Below, piece after piece: positions 1 to 6,788 of a stretch of DNA of 13,211 nt. The stretch lies in the NCBI GenBank assembly GCA_044866075.1, contig JBIOTQ010000039.1, forward strand, positions 1 through 13,211. Direction: 5' to 3'. Source of the DNA: JBASRP01 sp044866075. Its GTDB lineage: Bacteria; Actinomycetota; AC-67. The notes below the pieces were generated by a model. That model was not told the DNA's origin and ran no database searches. It saw only the letters and a program-made list of their open reading frames with translations. Within the stretch, counting starts at the first letter, position 1. The number at the start of each line of letters is the position of its first letter. Both the position numbers and the translations under genes were made by a program.

Positions 1-882
1 TCGTGCGGCGCACTGCTCGACGTGGAGCCGTACGGCGAGACGTTCGTCGTCAACATGTGCCACCACATCGAGGACCCGACGTTCGACGCGACCGCCGCGG
101 CGACGAACCCCCGCGCGCGCATGCGTCCCATCCACCGGCCGCCGCGGAATCCGGCCGGCCGCGTACCATTCTGCCGGTGGAGCGTCGTGATCGACGACGA
201 CGCCGACCCGCTTCCGATGCCTGATGGCGCGCAGCGTCTGATGGGATCGCGCGCGGCGGCCACGAACCTCGACGCAGCCGCCGGCCCCGACTCCGACGGC
301 GCCACCGATTACGCCGGATCGTTGGTGCCGGACATCCGGTTCGAGGAGTTCTCGCACCACACACTCGTCGCGCTGGCGCAGGAGATCTGTCTGCAAGGAC
401 ACCTGCTGACGCTGACGTTCACCGACGCTCTCGAGCGCCGGTTCGGCGCGGGCGCCGTCCCGGACATCGCGCACAAACGACTGACGGGCATCGCCGGCGT
501 CGCGGCCCGGCGGCTGAAGCGCGCGTTGGCGCTCGGAAGTGGTCACGAGGACCTCGTGCGCGTCCTGCAGCTACATCCCGCTTTCCACCCTCGCGCCTAC
601 ATCGCGATCGACGTGGCCGACGACCTCACAGTGGCTCTCGGCGACTGCGCCGCGATCGGGGACCGGCCGGGCCTCTCGTGGGCGGACACGCTGGCGAGCG
701 GCGACGCGTCACCGCTCGAGGTGATCGCGCGAGAGATCGATCCGACCTCAAGCGTGACCTCAGCGGGCGGAGGCTCGTGGACGATCCACCCCGGTTCGTC
801 GGCCGAACCCGCGCCGGAGAGCCGCGAGGTCAAGCTGACGAGCATCAGCACGGGCGTGGCGTTCACGTTCGAGGATCGATGA
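1..882 (+). CDS. Unrecognised protein, 5' end cut by the window edge
   Basis: The reading frame is open from base 1 to the TGA at 880-882 (293 visible codons), so the true start probably lies outside the window; the first in-frame GTG is at 22 and the first ATG at 55. I do not recognise the family. The visible N-terminal part has a compact Cys/His block (MCHHIEDPTFDA, frame positions 19-30), then a basic Pro-rich stretch (RPIHRPPRNPAG) and a CRWSVVIDDDADPLP segment. A low-complexity Ala/Asp spacer leads to a second, mostly helical-looking part (FEEFSHHTLVALAQEICLQGHLL) with several arginines, and to a Ser/Gly-rich tail. No signal peptide or membrane helix is visible. The stop overlaps the next gene's start (ATGA), so the two are probably co-transcribed and translationally coupled. 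The Cys and His residues could bind a metal, but this is only a guess. Confidence 0.7.
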   Translation, partial: SCGALLDVEPYGETFVVNMCHHIEDPTFDATAAATNPRARMRPIHRPPRNPAGRVPFCRWSVVIDDDADPLPMPDGAQRLMGSRAAATNLDAAAGPDSDGATDYAGSLVPDIRFEEFSHHTLVALAQEICLQGHLLTLTFTDALERRFGAGAVPDIAHKRLTGIAGVAARRLKRALALGSGHEDLVRVLQLHPAFHPRAYIAIDVADDLTVALGDCAAIGDRPGLSWADTLASGDASPLEVIAREIDPTSSVTSAGGGSWTIHPGSSAEPAPESREVKLTSISTGVAFTFEDR

Positions 883-1733
883 GCGCCGTCGGATTCATCG
901 GCCTCGGACAGATGGGCGCGCCGATGTCCAGCCATCTCGCGGACGCCGGAGAGCTCGTCGTCTGCGACGCGCGGGCGGAGGCGACCGAGCCATTCGCCGC
1001 CAAGGGCGCGATCGTTGCCGCGACGTCCGCCGAGGTGGCTACGAAGGCGGACGTGATCTCGATCATGGTGCTCGACGACGAGCAAGTCCGCGACGTCATC
1101 CTGGGTTCCGATGGGATCGCCACTGCGGCGAAGCCGGGCACGGTCGTGGCCGTCCATTCAACGATCCGCGCCGGAACCGCGGAGGACCTCGCCGAGCGCG
1201 TCGCCGACCGCGACATCGCGATCATCGACGCCCCCGTCAGCGGCGGGTTCGTCGGCGCGCATCGCGGAACTCTCGCCGTCATGGTCGGCGGCCCCGACGC
1301 CGCGGTCGAGCGCTGCCGCGAGCCGTTCGGACGTTGGGCGTCGCTCTTCGTGCACGTCGGACCGACCGGCGCCGGGACGCGCGCGAAGCTCGCGCGGAAC
1401 CTCTTGCATTTCATCGCGTTCACCGGCGCGTCCGAAGCGCAGCGCCTCGCCGAAGCGGCCGGGATCGATCTCGCGCAGATCATGAAAGTCGTGTTGCACT
1501 CCGACGCGGTGACGGGCGGGCCCGGCGCGATCATGTTCCGCGGCGCGACCGCGCCGTTGCAGTCCGGCGACGACTGGTACGACACGCTGGTCCACGTCCG
1601 GACCCTCGGGGAAAAGGACCTATCCCTCGCGATCGAGCTCGGCGAGCAGCTCGGTGTCGACCTTCCCCTCGCGAGGCTCGCGCTCGAGCGGTTCGCCGCC
1701 GGCCTCGGCGTGCCTCACGACGACCAGCCCTGA
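879..1733 (+). CDS. NAD(P)-dependent beta-hydroxyacid dehydrogenase (3-hydroxyisobutyrate dehydrogenase-like)
   Basis: A 284-residue cytoplasmic oxidoreductase of normal length for the family. The N-terminal Rossmann domain opens directly with the dinucleotide motif GFIGLGQMG (residues 5-13). The substrate-binding signature DAPVSGG lies at 117-123. The helical C-terminal domain carries the catalytic lysine in GTRAKLARN (K170, with N174), and the conserved EKDLSLA follows at 245-251. Family members oxidise 3-hydroxyisobutyrate, tartronate semialdehyde and similar beta-hydroxyacids with NAD(P); some relatives reduce imines, but the lysine favours a hydroxyacid. The exact substrate cannot be read from the sequence. 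The ATG at 879 is chosen because the Rossmann strand begins immediately after it, GAGG lies just upstream at 871-874, and it overlaps the previous stop as ATGA. In-frame codons upstream of it belong to the other gene's shadow. Confidence 0.9.
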   Translation: MSAVGFIGLGQMGAPMSSHLADAGELVVCDARAEATEPFAAKGAIVAATSAEVATKADVISIMVLDDEQVRDVILGSDGIATAAKPGTVVAVHSTIRAGTAEDLAERVADRDIAIIDAPVSGGFVGAHRGTLAVMVGGPDAAVERCREPFGRWASLFVHVGPTGAGTRAKLARNLLHFIAFTGASEAQRLAEAAGIDLAQIMKVVLHSDAVTGGPGAIMFRGATAPLQSGDDWYDTLVHVRTLGEKDLSLAIELGEQLGVDLPLARLALERFAAGLGVPHDDQP

Positions 1734-1757
1734 ACCTGCAGCCCCATTTGATCCGAC

Positions 1758-1786
1758 TTGACGAACGCGCACGTTCGCGATATATC
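1758..1786 (+). promoter_or_regulatory. Predicted sigma70-type promoter of the padR-membrane protein operon
   Basis: TTGACG (1758-1763) and TATATC (1781-1786) are separated by exactly 17 bases, close to the consensus -35 and -10 boxes. Transcription would begin around 1792-1795, leaving a leader of about 35 bases before the ATG at 1828, which is preceded by a GAGGGA ribosome binding site (1812-1817). The -10 box lies inside the large palindrome listed separately, so a bound repressor would block polymerase. The promoter is predicted from sequence only. Confidence 0.6.
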
Positions 1787-1794
1787 GTGAACGT
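1771..1794. promoter_or_regulatory. Probable PadR operator (24-bp near-perfect palindrome)
   Basis: The left arm ACGTTCGCGATA (1771-1782) and right arm TATCGTGAACGT (1783-1794) are reverse complements at 11 of 12 positions. The dyad covers the -10 box of the promoter directly upstream of padR. PadR proteins bind as dimers to long AT-cored palindromes and usually repress their own operon, so this is the likely autoregulatory site. A second, overlapping dyad CGAACG-N4-CGTTCG (1762-1777) reaches into the -35 box, and an 8-bp palindrome CGTATACG (1792-1799) follows, so more than one dimer may bind. Confidence 0.65.
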
Positions 1795-1827
1795 ATACGA
1801 GCGATTGAACCGAGGGAGACGAAAGCC

Positions 1828-2358
1828 ATGGGACGCAGGCATGAGGGTCACGGGGGCCACGGCTGGGGCCCGCCCCCGCACGTGAGGCGCTGGATGCGGC
1901 ACGGGTTCGGACCGCCCTGGGCGATGGGCCCGAAGGTCCGGCGTGGAGACGTGAGGATCGCTGTGCTCGGCGTCCTCGCGGACCGGCCCATGCACGGCTA
2001 CGAGGTGATCGGGGAGCTCGAGCAACGCAGCGGCGGACGCTGGCGGCCGAGCCCCGGATCCGTCTACCCGACCCTGCAGCTGCTGGAGGACGAGGGTCTG
2101 GTGAAAGGCGAGGATCGCGACGGGCGAAAGGTCTTCGAAATCACCGACGCCGGCCGCGAAGCCCTCGCGGCGAGCCCCGGCCCAGGACCGTCATGGGGAG
2201 ACGACGATCCGTTCGGCGAGCTCAAAAACGCGGCCTTCCAGCTCGGCGCCGCCGCGATGCAGGTCGCGGGAACGGGTTCGGGCGAACAGGTCGCCCGAAC
2301 GAAAGAGATCCTCGACGAGGCCCGCAAGAAGATCTACGGGATCCTCGCCGAGTCGTGA
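1828..2358 (+). CDS. PadR family transcriptional regulator
   Basis: A 176-residue regulator. The winged helix-turn-helix lies at about residues 42-115: DVRIAVLGVLADRPMHGYEVIGEL contains the family's MHGYE core (55-59), the recognition helix RPSPGSVYPTLQLLEDEGLV follows at 73-92, and the wing ends in KVFEITDAGREAL (101-113). The C-terminal helix (about 128-173) is the usual dimerisation segment. The N-terminal 40 residues are an unstructured His/Gly/Arg/Pro-rich extension, often seen in actinobacterial PadR proteins; it might contact DNA or metal, but that is not shown. The ATG at 1828 has GAGGGA about ten bases upstream. The gene is followed after 19 bases by a small membrane protein, and the palindrome over its promoter implies autorepression. 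The ligand is unknown. Confidence 0.92.
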   Translation: MGRRHEGHGGHGWGPPPHVRRWMRHGFGPPWAMGPKVRRGDVRIAVLGVLADRPMHGYEVIGELEQRSGGRWRPSPGSVYPTLQLLEDEGLVKGEDRDGRKVFEITDAGREALAASPGPGPSWGDDDPFGELKNAAFQLGAAAMQVAGTGSGEQVARTKEILDEARKKIYGILAES

Positions 2359-2377
2359 TCCGAGGAGGGATCCGAAA

Positions 2378-2716
2378 GTGAGACGTGGTTTCAGCATCGT
2401 CGTCGTGTTGCTTCTGATCGCGGCGGGAGTCGCGATCGGGGTCGGCGCCTACGACGCCGGCTACGACCGAGGACTCGAAGCGAACGGGTCGGTCCAGATC
2501 GTGCGCACCGTCGGGCCCGGATGGGGCTTCTTCCCAGGCTTCTTCTTCTTCCCGCTGATCATCATCGCGATCCTCTTCGCGACGCGCGGCTTCCGGCATC
2601 GCGGGTGGCACGGCGGTCCCGGCGGTCACAACGGTTGGTCGCACGTCGAAGAGCGATCCGCGGAGTGGCACCGCGCGCAGCACGAGAAGGACCGCGACGC
2701 CGGGATCACCGCCTAA
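2378..2716 (+). CDS. Small two-helix membrane protein, PadR operon partner
   Basis: A 112-residue protein starting with GTG, chosen because GAGGAGGGA (2362-2370) lies seven bases upstream. Residues 5-24 form a strongly hydrophobic helix (IVVVLLLIAAGVAIGVGAY), and residues 49-68 a second one rich in Phe and Ile (FFPGFFFFPLIIIAILFA). Between them is a short polar loop (25-48). The C-terminal 44 residues are polar and rich in Gly, His, Trp and Arg, ending in a WHRAQHEKDRDA stretch. No catalytic motif is visible and I do not recognise a named family, although small Gly/His/Trp-rich membrane proteins beside PadR genes are common in actinobacteria. Because it sits 19 bases after padR behind the same promoter, it is probably the regulated target and may sense or answer an envelope stress. 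Confidence 0.75.
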   Translation: MRRGFSIVVVLLLIAAGVAIGVGAYDAGYDRGLEANGSVQIVRTVGPGWGFFPGFFFFPLIIIAILFATRGFRHRGWHGGPGGHNGWSHVEERSAEWHRAQHEKDRDAGITA

Positions 2717-2806
2717 GAGCCGTAACGGGCGTGTGCGCGAGTGTCGGCTAGCGCACCCGTCCGTGCCGGGGAAGGAAACCCCCGACGGCCGTCGAATGAT
2801 GGCGGT

Positions 2807-3853
2807 GTGCGACCACCCCCTGTCCGCTTCATGCTCGCCTGTCTTGGGGTGGTCGTCCTCGCGGGAACCCCGGCCGCGCGTTCTGCGGGACCCCTCGAAG
2901 GGATCCCCGCGTACGACCACATCGCGATCATCGTCCTCGAGAACGAAAACTTCGATGAGAGCTGGGGGCCGGGCAGCGTCGCACACTACCTCAACTCATT
3001 GCGCGGGCATGGGGTGTTCGCCGATCAGTACTACGCGACCGGTCACCTAAGCCTCACGAACTACATCGCGATGGTCAGCGGACAGCCGGCGAATCCGCTC
3101 AGCGGATTGGATTGCCTCCCCGCGAACCTGTGGCTCTGCGTGCAGCCGCAATCCCTGTACGCGGGCGGTCGGAACCTCGCCGATCAGCTCGAAGAGGCCG
3201 GCCGCACGTGGAAGGGCTACATGGACTCGATGCCGTCGCCCTGCTTCCATGCGGACTACTCACCGACCGCTCTTCCTCCGGATCCGTATCAGGGGAACAG
3301 CCAAGAGGAACCGGCTAAGGACTACGCCGACCGGCACAATCCGTTCCTCTACTTCGACAACATCATCGGCAACGACGCGCGGTGCAAGGCTCACGTCCGT
3401 CCGTACACGGAGCTCGCGACCGACCTCGCCGCAGGCGCGTTGCCGTCGTTCTCATTCATCACGCCGGACACATGCCACGATGGGCACGACTCGCCGTGTT
3501 CCAACGGGGCACCGGGCGGCCTCATCAGCGCGGACGCCTGGCTGGCCTCCGAGGTTCCCGACCTCCTCTCGTACATGACGAGTCACAACGGTCTTCTGAT
3601 CATCACGTTCGACGAGAACGGATTCACCGATCTTCAAGGGATCGGTTGCTGCACCGGCGGACCGGTCGGACTCCCGGGGTTCGGCGGGCGCATCGGCCTG
3701 GTCGCGCTCGGTGCTGGTCTGACGCCGGGCAAGATCGTCACCACCCAGTACGACCACATGTCGCTGCTGCGCACGATCGAGGACTCGTTCGGGATCTCCG
3801 AGTACCTCAACAACGCCGGCTCGGCGCGCGCGATGCGCGACCTGTTCGGCTAG
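2807..3853 (+). CDS. Secreted SapM/AcpA-like phosphoesterase (acid phosphatase/phospholipase C superfamily)
   Basis: A 348-residue exported hydrolase of the PF04185-type phosphoesterase family. A signal peptide is visible: basic MRPPPVR, a hydrophobic core LACLGVVVLAG, and cleavage near ARSAG (residues 24-28). Family blocks appear in order: YDHIAIIVLENENFDE (36-51), GHLSLTNYIAMVSG (79-92), HNPFLYF (177-183), FITPDTCHDGHD (217-228), LLIITFDENG (263-272) and QYDHMSLLRTIED (314-326). These align by eye with mycobacterial SapM, a secreted phosphatase acting on phosphatidylinositol 3-phosphate. The Asp and His residues in these blocks would form the metal and catalytic centre. The substrate here is unknown; a phosphomonoester or phospholipid is likely. 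The start is uncertain: GTG at 2807 gives a standard signal peptide, while GTG at 2741 adds 22 residues and ATG at 2831 trims eight; none has a strong ribosome binding site. Confidence 0.88.
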   Translation: MRPPPVRFMLACLGVVVLAGTPAARSAGPLEGIPAYDHIAIIVLENENFDESWGPGSVAHYLNSLRGHGVFADQYYATGHLSLTNYIAMVSGQPANPLSGLDCLPANLWLCVQPQSLYAGGRNLADQLEEAGRTWKGYMDSMPSPCFHADYSPTALPPDPYQGNSQEEPAKDYADRHNPFLYFDNIIGNDARCKAHVRPYTELATDLAAGALPSFSFITPDTCHDGHDSPCSNGAPGGLISADAWLASEVPDLLSYMTSHNGLLIITFDENGFTDLQGIGCCTGGPVGLPGFGGRIGLVALGAGLTPGKIVTTQYDHMSLLRTIEDSFGISEYLNNAGSARAMRDLFG

Positions 3854-3890
3854 CAACTTCGTTCGACGCCGCGCAGCAGGAGGCAGCGGC

Positions 3891-3902
3891 TTCGATATCG
3901 AA
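3891..3902. repeat. 12-bp perfect palindrome upstream of the ceramidase-fold gene
   Basis: TTCGATATCGAA is a perfect inverted repeat lying 35 bases before the GTG start at 3938, in the 84-base gap between two exported-enzyme genes. It may be an operator or a chance match. It shares TTC, GAT, ATC and GAA blocks with the palindrome before padR, but with shorter spacing, so the same regulator cannot be assumed. Confidence 0.35.
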
Positions 3903-3937
3903 CTCCCTCCCAGGATTCAAGGGAATGAGGATCTCTC

Positions 3938-5446
3938 GTGCGCCGATCATTGGTCGTTCTCGCCCTCATCGTCGCCGAGGCAACGACGGTCGCGCCGGCG
4001 GCCGCCGTCGCGCCGCCGTACCTGGTCGGCGCCGCGGCCAAAGACATCAGCCCGTTCAGGTGGGGCACGATCAACAAGGGCGGGTTCGGCTTCGGCGACG
4101 GGTCCACGTTGGTCAGCCAGCAGCTCGGGCCCGGCGGCACCGGCAAGATGGAGAAGGACCACATCGCCGCGCGCGCCGTCGTGATCCAGGACGCGCGGAC
4201 GAAGATCGCGGTCGCATTCGCCACCGTCGAAACGCAGGGGATGTTCGCCGCGTACGAGAACGATCCCGCCGACGGCCTCTACGCGATCGAGCAGCGCGTC
4301 GCCGCGCGCATCCCGCAGCTTCCCGTGTCGAACATCGTGATCTCGAACGACCACACGCACTCCGGACCCGACGCGATCGGCGTGTGGGGTTTCATCCCGC
4401 ACGATTATCTCGACTACATCGCAAGCCAAACCGTTTCGGCGATCGAGACCGCGTTCCGCAACCGGCGTCCGGCGACGATCGTCGCCGGCGCCGACGACGC
4501 GCCCGACATGATCTACAACCAGACGTGCACCGAGGCCCTGAACCAGGACGAGACCTCGAACTTCCCGAACAACGTCTGCGACCCGTTCGAGGAATCGAAG
4601 GACTCCTGGGTGCGCGTCTTTCAGGCGCGCGACACGCGGCGCCGCTTGATCACCACCGTCATGTCCTACGCGGCGCACGCGACGCTCGGCGGCGCATCGG
4701 GCGTGCACGGCGACTGGCCGCAGTTCCTGTCCGAGGCCCTCACCAAGAAGTACGGCGGCGTGGGCATCGCGTTCGAGGGAACCAACGGCCGCATCCAGCC
4801 GTGCCGGCCGCGCTGCTCGTTCACCGACAAGTCTACGCCGGGATACGGCCTCAAGGACCGGCGAGCCGCGTACACGACGATGCTCATGTACCACGTGTCC
4901 AAAGCACTAACGGGAGCGCCGGCCGTGACCGGACCCGCGCGCGCGGCGAAGGGCTTCATCCGTCACGACGTGGAGAATCCGATCGTCCTCGCGCTGCTGC
5001 TGAACGGCGAGTCGCTCGGAGCGCCGCTGCAACGCTCGCGCCAAGCGCCGTGGGTCGTCGGCAATACCGTCCGGACGATCGTGTCGGCGTTCCGCGTCGG
5101 CGACCTGCTGTTCAACGGTGCGCCCGGCGAGCCGTACCCGAACATCGCGGCCGGCGTGTCCCAGGCGACGAACGTCGCGCCGCAGCGGCACTGGACGTTC
5201 GCGCTCGCCGACGACCAGCTCGGGTACCTCATCGCACCGGCCGAAGGATGGCCGGCCGTCGCCGCGCAGGTCGCCGTCAACGACAACTCGATCTTCAACA
5301 TCTCCCCGACCGCCGGCGATCACGTGATGTGCGCGCAGATCCGCCTCGCGCGCGAGGTGGGGTTCACCTTCGAGCCGCTGCTCGGCGACCCGCGCTGCCT
5401 CGTGTGGGATCGGATCGACGCGGCAGGCGATCCGCTCGGCGGTTAG
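3938..5446 (+). CDS. Secreted neutral/alkaline ceramidase-fold hydrolase, nucleophile motif altered
   Basis: A 502-residue exported protein with signal peptide MRRSLVVLALIVAEATTVAPAAAVA (residues 1-25). It matches the N-terminal catalytic domain of neutral ceramidases: a YLVGAAAKDISP strand (28-39), SNDHTHSGP (136-144) matching the THTHSGPG zinc block, SYAAHATLGG (243-252) supplying a second histidine, GAPGEPYP (394-401) matching the PGE zinc glutamate, and GYLIAPAEGW (429-438) near the zinc tyrosine. It is shorter than ceramidases of about 650-700 residues and seems to lack their C-terminal Ig-like domain. The family's catalytic serine motif GDxSPN reads GRIQPC here (284-289), so classical ceramide hydrolysis is doubtful; another amide or ester substrate is possible. 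GTG at 3938 is chosen for the GAGG at 3927-3930 and the signal peptide. It follows the phosphoesterase gene by 84 bases and may share its transcript. Confidence 0.85.
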   Translation: MRRSLVVLALIVAEATTVAPAAAVAPPYLVGAAAKDISPFRWGTINKGGFGFGDGSTLVSQQLGPGGTGKMEKDHIAARAVVIQDARTKIAVAFATVETQGMFAAYENDPADGLYAIEQRVAARIPQLPVSNIVISNDHTHSGPDAIGVWGFIPHDYLDYIASQTVSAIETAFRNRRPATIVAGADDAPDMIYNQTCTEALNQDETSNFPNNVCDPFEESKDSWVRVFQARDTRRRLITTVMSYAAHATLGGASGVHGDWPQFLSEALTKKYGGVGIAFEGTNGRIQPCRPRCSFTDKSTPGYGLKDRRAAYTTMLMYHVSKALTGAPAVTGPARAAKGFIRHDVENPIVLALLLNGESLGAPLQRSRQAPWVVGNTVRTIVSAFRVGDLLFNGAPGEPYPNIAAGVSQATNVAPQRHWTFALADDQLGYLIAPAEGWPAVAAQVAVNDNSIFNISPTAGDHVMCAQIRLAREVGFTFEPLLGDPRCLVWDRIDAAGDPLGG

Positions 5447-5451
5447 GCCGC
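5437..5451. terminator. Weak hairpin at a convergent gene junction
   Basis: Two alternative four-pair stems, CGGC/GCCG (5437-5440 with 5447-5450) and GCGG/CCGC (5439-5442 with 5448-5451), overlap the ceramidase-fold stop TAG (5444-5446) and reach the first base of the opposite gene's stop (5451-5453). A short T-run follows on the plus strand (5456-5459). It could act as a weak terminator for the plus-strand genes; no better terminator is visible in the four-base gap. Confidence 0.25.
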
Positions 5452-6620
5452 TAGGTTTTCTTCGCGGCGTCCCGTTCGGCGAGGTACTTCGCGGTCGCGG
5501 CCTCTTGCGCGGCGACCTGCTGGCTCCGCATCAGATCGTTCCGCGCCGCGACCGTGTCGCGGGAGATCTTCTGGGCCTCCATGGACCCCTGGAACTGCGG
5601 TGCGACGTAGCGCGCGAACAGCTCATAGGACCGCAGGGTGGCCTCGCGATCGGCCCACTCGTGTGCGGTGAAGAGGTAGGTGCCGAACCCGCCCGATTGC
5701 TTCTCGAGGCGCGCGATGGCGTCGGCCGCCATGTCCGGCGTCCCGACCGCCGAGATCCCGATGCCGTTGAACATGTCGACGATCGTGTCGAGATCGAGGT
5801 CCGCGACCTCGGGCGGCAGGATCGGGAGCGCGGCGACCTTCGTGATGTAGTGGATCCAGCGCTCGAGCCCGAACCGTACGTCCTCTTTCGCTTGCTCCAC
5901 GGAGTCGGCGATGTGCATCGGCCCGACCAGCCGCCACTGCGACCGATCGACCGTGGTTCCCGAGCGCGCGGCTTGCTCCTCCATGACCGTCCAGTGGTTG
6001 CCGAGAGCGGTGAACCCCTCGATCGTGGTCGCCGCGATCGACAGCAAACCGCAGCCGTACTTCGCGGCGAGACGCGGCCCGGACGCGGACGCGATCGCCG
6101 CCACGGCGATCTCGAAGCGCGGCTGGGTGTACGGTCGCAGGTGGAGGCGCGCGTCGCGCAGTGTGAACCAGTCGGTCTCACGATTCACCGGCTCGTCCGA
6201 CGTCAGCAGCGCCGTGATCGCGTCGAGCGACTCCTCCATCATGTCGCGCTGGCGCATCGTGTCGATGCCCATCATCGCGGCGTCGCTCGGCAGCGCCCCG
6301 GGCCCGACCCCGAGCATCGTCCGTCCGCGGGTCAGGTGGTCGAGCAGAACCATGCGGTCTGCGAGCAGCAGCGGGTGGTGATACGGGAGCGACGACACAC
6401 CGGTCCCGAGCCGGATGTGCTTAGTGCGCGCGGCGGCCGCGGCGATGAAAACCTCGGGCGAGGCGATGATCTCGGCGCCGGCGGAGTGGTGCTCGCCGAT
6501 CCAGGCCTCGTCGTAGCCGAAGCGGTCGAGCGCTTCGATCAGCTCGAGGTCGCGTTCGAGCGCCAGCGTCGGATTCTCATCCGCGCGATGGAATGGTGCG
6601 AGGAAGATCCCGAACCGCAT
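5451..6620 (-). CDS. LLM-class flavin-dependent monooxygenase, limonene 1,2-monooxygenase (LimB)-like
   Basis: A 389-residue cytoplasmic enzyme of the bacterial luciferase family, which uses reduced flavin (FMNH2) and O2 to oxygenate small organic substrates. The TIM-barrel start MRFGIFLAPFH is followed by LIEALDRFGYDEAWIGEHHS (27-46), ASPEVFIAAAAARTKHIRLGTGV (53-75), LPYHHPLLLADRMVLLDHLTRGR (78-100) and LGVGPGALPSDAAMMGID (103-120). These closely resemble, from memory, Rhodococcus limonene monooxygenase and related LLM proteins. The C-terminal 40 residues are Ala/Arg-rich and probably a helical tail. The start is the ATG at 6620, because AGGAGGGG lies five to six bases before it; an upstream ATG at 6653 lacks such a site. 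It is last in a same-strand series behind two exported hydrolases and needs a flavin reductase not seen here. The substrate is not proven; alkane or sulfonate oxygenases have the same fold. Confidence 0.88.
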   Translation of the reverse strand: MRFGIFLAPFHRADENPTLALERDLELIEALDRFGYDEAWIGEHHSAGAEIIASPEVFIAAAAARTKHIRLGTGVSSLPYHHPLLLADRMVLLDHLTRGRTMLGVGPGALPSDAAMMGIDTMRQRDMMEESLDAITALLTSDEPVNRETDWFTLRDARLHLRPYTQPRFEIAVAAIASASGPRLAAKYGCGLLSIAATTIEGFTALGNHWTVMEEQAARSGTTVDRSQWRLVGPMHIADSVEQAKEDVRFGLERWIHYITKVAALPILPPEVADLDLDTIVDMFNGIGISAVGTPDMAADAIARLEKQSGGFGTYLFTAHEWADREATLRSYELFARYVAPQFQGSMEAQKISRDTVAARNDLMRSQQVAAQEAATAKYLAERDAAKKT

Positions 6621-6696
6621 CCGACCCCCTCCTGAGCCGCGAGCCTGAAGCATACGAGAGAGTCTGCGCGGAGTGGAACCGTCGCCCTTCGAAGAG

Positions 6697-6788
6697 GTCA
6701 GCGCGGCGCCATCGGGACGTTCACCGATGCAGTGACCTCGACGTCAGCGCGGCGCCATCGGGACGTTCACCGATGCAGTGACCTCGAC
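6697..6788. repeat. Perfect 46-bp tandem duplication
   Basis: Bases 6697-6742 and 6743-6788 are identical and directly adjacent. The unit begins GTCAGCGCGGCGCC and ends GCAGTGACCTCGAC. The right copy holds the last 14 codons and stop of the CocE-type hydrolase gene on the minus strand; the left copy is a noncoding echo after that stop. As 46 is not a multiple of three, the copy is out of frame but lies beyond the TGA, so the protein is intact. Each copy contains CATCGG-N8-CCGATG (6710-6729 and 6756-6775). Identity without any mismatch suggests a recent slippage event, or an assembly artefact. Confidence 0.95.

Noticed and set aside
3878..3883. AGGAGG in the gap before the ceramidase-fold gene as the ribosome binding site of an extra small gene
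   Set aside because: No start codon lies at a fitting distance in an open coding-like frame. The nearest ATG (3925) opens only the shadow frame.
3382..5454. Plus-strand open frame of 690 codons over the ceramidase-fold gene
   Set aside because: Its translation is Arg/Ala-rich and low in complexity, typical of an out-of-frame reading of high-GC DNA. The frame starting at 3938 has a signal peptide and family motifs.
5505..6635. Plus-strand open frame of 376 codons opposite the flavin monooxygenase
   Set aside because: It is an antisense shadow; the minus-strand frame has a strong ribosome binding site and luciferase-family blocks.
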